From Halieaceae bacterium (GTDB lineage Bacteria; Pseudomonadota; Gammaproteobacteria; Pseudomonadales; Halieaceae): a stretch of DNA of 25,173 nt. Made by a program: the position numbers and the translations under genes. This document shows positions 23,175-25,173 of this stretch, in pieces. Position 1 is the stretch's first letter, and the number at the start of each line of letters is the position of its first letter. The DNA is taken from contig NYTG01000025.1 in the NCBI GenBank assembly GCA_002683395.1, positions 27,386-52,558 on the forward strand. Direction: 5' to 3'. Below the pieces are notes generated by a model. It was not told the origin of the DNA and searched no databases. It saw only the letters and a program-made list of their open reading frames with translations.

Positions 23175-23866
23175 CCTCCTCCGTGCCGGTAATCTGTGTA
23201 GACGGGCCCAGCGGTGCGGGTAAGGGCACGTTGAGTCAGCACTTAGCGAACGCCTTTAGCTGGCATTTATTAGACAGTGGCGCGTTGTATCGAGTGGTTG
23301 GCTATGCGTGTCGGCAGGCGAACGTGTCGCTCGATGATGAGACGGCGGTCGCTCAGATGGCACGCGCACTAAATGTGGATTTCCAGCCGGGTGAAAAGGG
23401 CGTCACCGTATGGCTATCTGACCAGGATGTCACAGCCGCCATTCGTTCGGAGCAGGGTGGTCTTGATGCATCGCGGGTTGCGGCGTTGCCGCGGGTCCGT
23501 GCGGCACTGCTACTCAGGCAGCAGGAGCTGGCCAGAACGCCGGGTTTGATTGCGGATGGCCGGGATATGGGGACCGTTGTGTTTCCCGACGCTCCACTGA
23601 AGATCTTTCTCACGGCGAGTGCACAGGCGCGCGCCGAGCGCCGCTTGCATCAGTTGCAGGGCATGGGGGAGAGTGTTAGTCTCGCGCGCCTTCTGGCTGG
23701 CATACAGGAGCGAGACGCGCGGGACGAAGCCCGAGCGGTGTCGCCACTGGTTCCAGCGGGGGACGCCATCGTCATAGACAGTACAACGCTGTCGGCTGAC
23801 GAAGTTTTACAGGCGGTTCGCGAACTAGCGGATGGCCGCAATTTACTGAGTGACGTATCGGAGTAA
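23171..23866 (+). CDS. cmk: Cytidylate kinase
   Basis: Cmk phosphorylates CMP and dCMP with ATP in nucleotide recycling. The P-loop GPSGAGKGTLS (about residues 12-22) is followed by LLDSGALYRVVGYAC, DGRDMGTVVFPDAPLKIFLTASAQARAERR and a DARDEARAVSPL lid region. At 231 residues it is normal. The ATG at 23171 overlaps the aroA stop (ATGA). It precedes the rpsA leader, the widely kept cmk-rpsA order. Confidence 0.97.
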   Translation: MTSSVPVICVDGPSGAGKGTLSQHLANAFSWHLLDSGALYRVVGYACRQANVSLDDETAVAQMARALNVDFQPGEKGVTVWLSDQDVTAAIRSEQGGLDASRVAALPRVRAALLLRQQELARTPGLIADGRDMGTVVFPDAPLKIFLTASAQARAERRLHQLQGMGESVSLARLLAGIQERDARDEARAVSPLVPAGDAIVIDSTTLSADEVLQAVRELADGRNLLSDVSE

Positions 23867-23959
23867 CGGCTAGGCCCCGCCGACGCGTCAGGACAATAAA
23901 CCCGACTGGGTCTGGAAGTCGGCAGGAGTGAGCTCACTCCGCAATTCAGGAACATCATC
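23867..23959 (+). promoter_or_regulatory. rpsA: rpsA leader with tandem hairpins, candidate S1 autoregulatory region
   Basis: This 93-base gap holds three inverted repeats in a row: CGGC/GCCG (23867-23870 and 23879-23882), CCGACT/AGTCGG (23902-23907 and 23917-23922) with a 9-base loop that ends in GGA, and the perfect palindrome GGAGTGAGCTCACTCC (23925-23940). An AGGA Shine-Dalgarno-like site (23948-23951) lies 8 bases before the rpsA ATG. In E. coli the rpsA leader folds into successive hairpins with GGA loops and S1 represses its own translation there. The likeness suggests the same control, but the folding was done by eye. Confidence 0.5.
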
Positions 23960-25173
23960 ATGAGCGAATCCTTCGCTGAACTCTTTGAAGAAAGCCTCCA
24001 AACCGTTGATATGGAACCCGGATCGATCGTCACGGGTGTCGTCATCGACATTGATAACGAATGGGTCACTGTCCATGCCGGTTTGAAGTCAGAAGGGGTA
24101 ATTCCCCTTGATCAATTTATGAATGCCAACGGTGAGTGTAGCCTCAGCGTTGGCGACGAAGTGCAGGTGGCACTGGAGACCGTTGAAGACGGCTTCGGAG
24201 AGACCAAACTCTCCCGCGAGAAAGCGAAGCGAGCCGAGGCCTGGAAAGGTCTGGAAGCAGCGCACGTGGCTGAAGAAGTGGTGATGGGCGTTATCAATGG
24301 CAAGGTGAAGGGTGGCTTCACGGTCGATATCGACTCCATTCGCGCATTCCTTCCGGGATCACTCATTGATGTTCGCCCCATCCGCGAGACCACGCATCTC
24401 GAAGGGAAAGAACTTGAATTCAAGGTGATTAAACTCGATCAGAAGCGCAATAACGTTGTGGTATCGCGTCGCGCGGTAATGGAGTCGGCGAACAGCGCCG
24501 AGCGAGAAGAGTTACTTCAGAATCTGCAGGAAGGCCAGTCTGTGAAGGGTGTGGTGAAGAACCTGACTGATTACGGCGCGTTTGTGGATCTGGGTGGTGT
24601 TGACGGTCTGTTGCACATCACCGATATGGCTTGGAAGCGCATTAAGCATCCCAGCGAGATTGTAGAAGTCGGGCAGGAGATGGATGTCAAAATCCTGAAG
24701 TTCGATCGTGAGCGCAACCGTGTTTCACTGGGCCTCAAGCAGCTGGGTGAAGATCCCTGGGTACAGATCACGGGTCGCTACCCTGAGGGTAGCCGTGTGG
24801 TGGCTAAAGTCACCAATCTCACTGACTACGGCTGCTTTGCCGAGATCGAAGAGGGTGTTGAAGGCTTGGTGCACGTCTCAGAGATGGACTGGACAAACAA
24901 GAACGTTCACCCGTCCAAGATCGTGCAGTTGGGTGATGAGGTCGAGGTCATGGTGCTCGATATCGACGAAGAGCGCCGCCGTATCTCACTGGGCATTAAA
25001 CAGTGCACTCAGAATCCCTGGGATGCGTTCGCTTCGGACCATGCCAAGGGCGACAAGATTTCAGGCAGCATCAAATCGATTACCGATTTCGGTATCTTCA
25101 TCGGTCTAGAAGGCAATATCGATGGCCTTGTTCATCTGAGTGATATCAGCTGGAACGAAACCGGCGAGGAAGC
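23960..25173 (+). CDS. rpsA: 30S ribosomal protein S1, N-terminal part (cut by window edge)
   Basis: S1 binds mRNA leaders and delivers them to the 30S subunit. The frame is open from the ATG at 23960 to the right edge (404 full codons). It starts MSESFAELFEESL as in E. coli S1, followed by S1 OB-fold repeats: first about residues 21-87 (GVVIDIDNEWVTVHAGLKSEG), second about 105-170, then the strong RNA-binding repeats near 197 (KNLTDYGAFVDLGGVDGLLHI), 282 (NLTDYGCFAEIEEGVEGLVHV) and 370 (SITDFGIFIGLEGNIDGLVHL, cut off). Full S1 has about 560 residues, so some 150 are missing. Confidence 0.98.
   Translation, partial: MSESFAELFEESLQTVDMEPGSIVTGVVIDIDNEWVTVHAGLKSEGVIPLDQFMNANGECSLSVGDEVQVALETVEDGFGETKLSREKAKRAEAWKGLEAAHVAEEVVMGVINGKVKGGFTVDIDSIRAFLPGSLIDVRPIRETTHLEGKELEFKVIKLDQKRNNVVVSRRAVMESANSAEREELLQNLQEGQSVKGVVKNLTDYGAFVDLGGVDGLLHITDMAWKRIKHPSEIVEVGQEMDVKILKFDRERNRVSLGLKQLGEDPWVQITGRYPEGSRVVAKVTNLTDYGCFAEIEEGVEGLVHVSEMDWTNKNVHPSKIVQLGDEVEVMVLDIDEERRRISLGIKQCTQNPWDAFASDHAKGDKISGSIKSITDFGIFIGLEGNIDGLVHLSDISWNETGEE

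Noticed and set aside
23925..23940. GGAGTGAGCTCACTCC as a LacI- or CRP-type operator
   Set aside because: The GTGAG/CTCAC halves recall such sites, but the spacing is wrong for CRP and it lies immediately upstream of the rpsA Shine-Dalgarno, where an RNA hairpin is the simpler reading.
1..25173. Mobile element, phage, CRISPR or defence system
   Set aside because: No transposase, integrase, direct-repeat array, tRNA or defence-type domain was seen; gene content and order are those of a conserved core region.

Overview
The window reads as core chromosome of a gammaproteobacterium, probably a marine lineage related to Pseudomonas (for example the OM60/NOR5, Halieaceae or Cellvibrionales group). 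The lineage is inferred from synteny and protein resemblance, not from a search. Diagnostic blocks are gyrA-serC-pheA-tyrA-aroA-cmk-rpsA; mtaD-ubiG-mupP-yciK next to gyrA; and rnm(yciV)-yciO-scpA-scpB-rluB. No tRNA, rRNA, transposase, phage gene or CRISPR array was seen. Coding density is very high, and no gene-free stretch exceeds about 170 bases.

Layout. (1) Bases 1-1473, minus strand: a 67-residue unknown protein, a von Willebrand factor A protein and a membrane-anchored J-domain-type protein cut by the left edge. (2) Bases 1474-1642: a divergent control region with a near-perfect 24-base palindrome over a candidate msrA promoter. (3) msrA on the plus strand, tail to tail with (4) an eight-gene minus-strand run from 8437 down to 2308: yciB, ygiM-like SH3 protein, cyclophilin, a divergent pdxJ, rluA, DUF2244 protein, rimO, rsmE. 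(5) A plus-strand run 8483-12462: rnm, yciO, scpA, scpB, rluB, tail to tail with (6) a minus-strand operon 15935-12463: mtaD, ubiG, mupP, yciK. (7) Divergent from it, the plus-strand run 16099-25173: gyrA, serC, pheA, tyrA, aroA, cmk, and rpsA cut by the right edge.

Themes. Many genes modify or mature the translation apparatus: RsmE (16S rRNA), RimO (protein S12), RluA and RluB (23S rRNA/tRNA), RNase AM (rRNA 5' ends), and ribosomal protein S1. The gyrA run carries aromatic amino acid synthesis (prephenate to Phe/Tyr, and EPSP synthase) plus serine synthesis (SerC). MupP belongs to peptidoglycan recycling. UbiG makes S-adenosylhomocysteine, a substrate of the MtaD family encoded just upstream of it.

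No clearly new defence or mobile system is visible. The most unusual items are the VWA gene without a normal start codon behind an unknown small gene, the palindrome before msrA, a Bacteroidetes-looking PdxJ, hairpins in the rpsA leader, and two convergent gene pairs whose stop codons overlap or abut.
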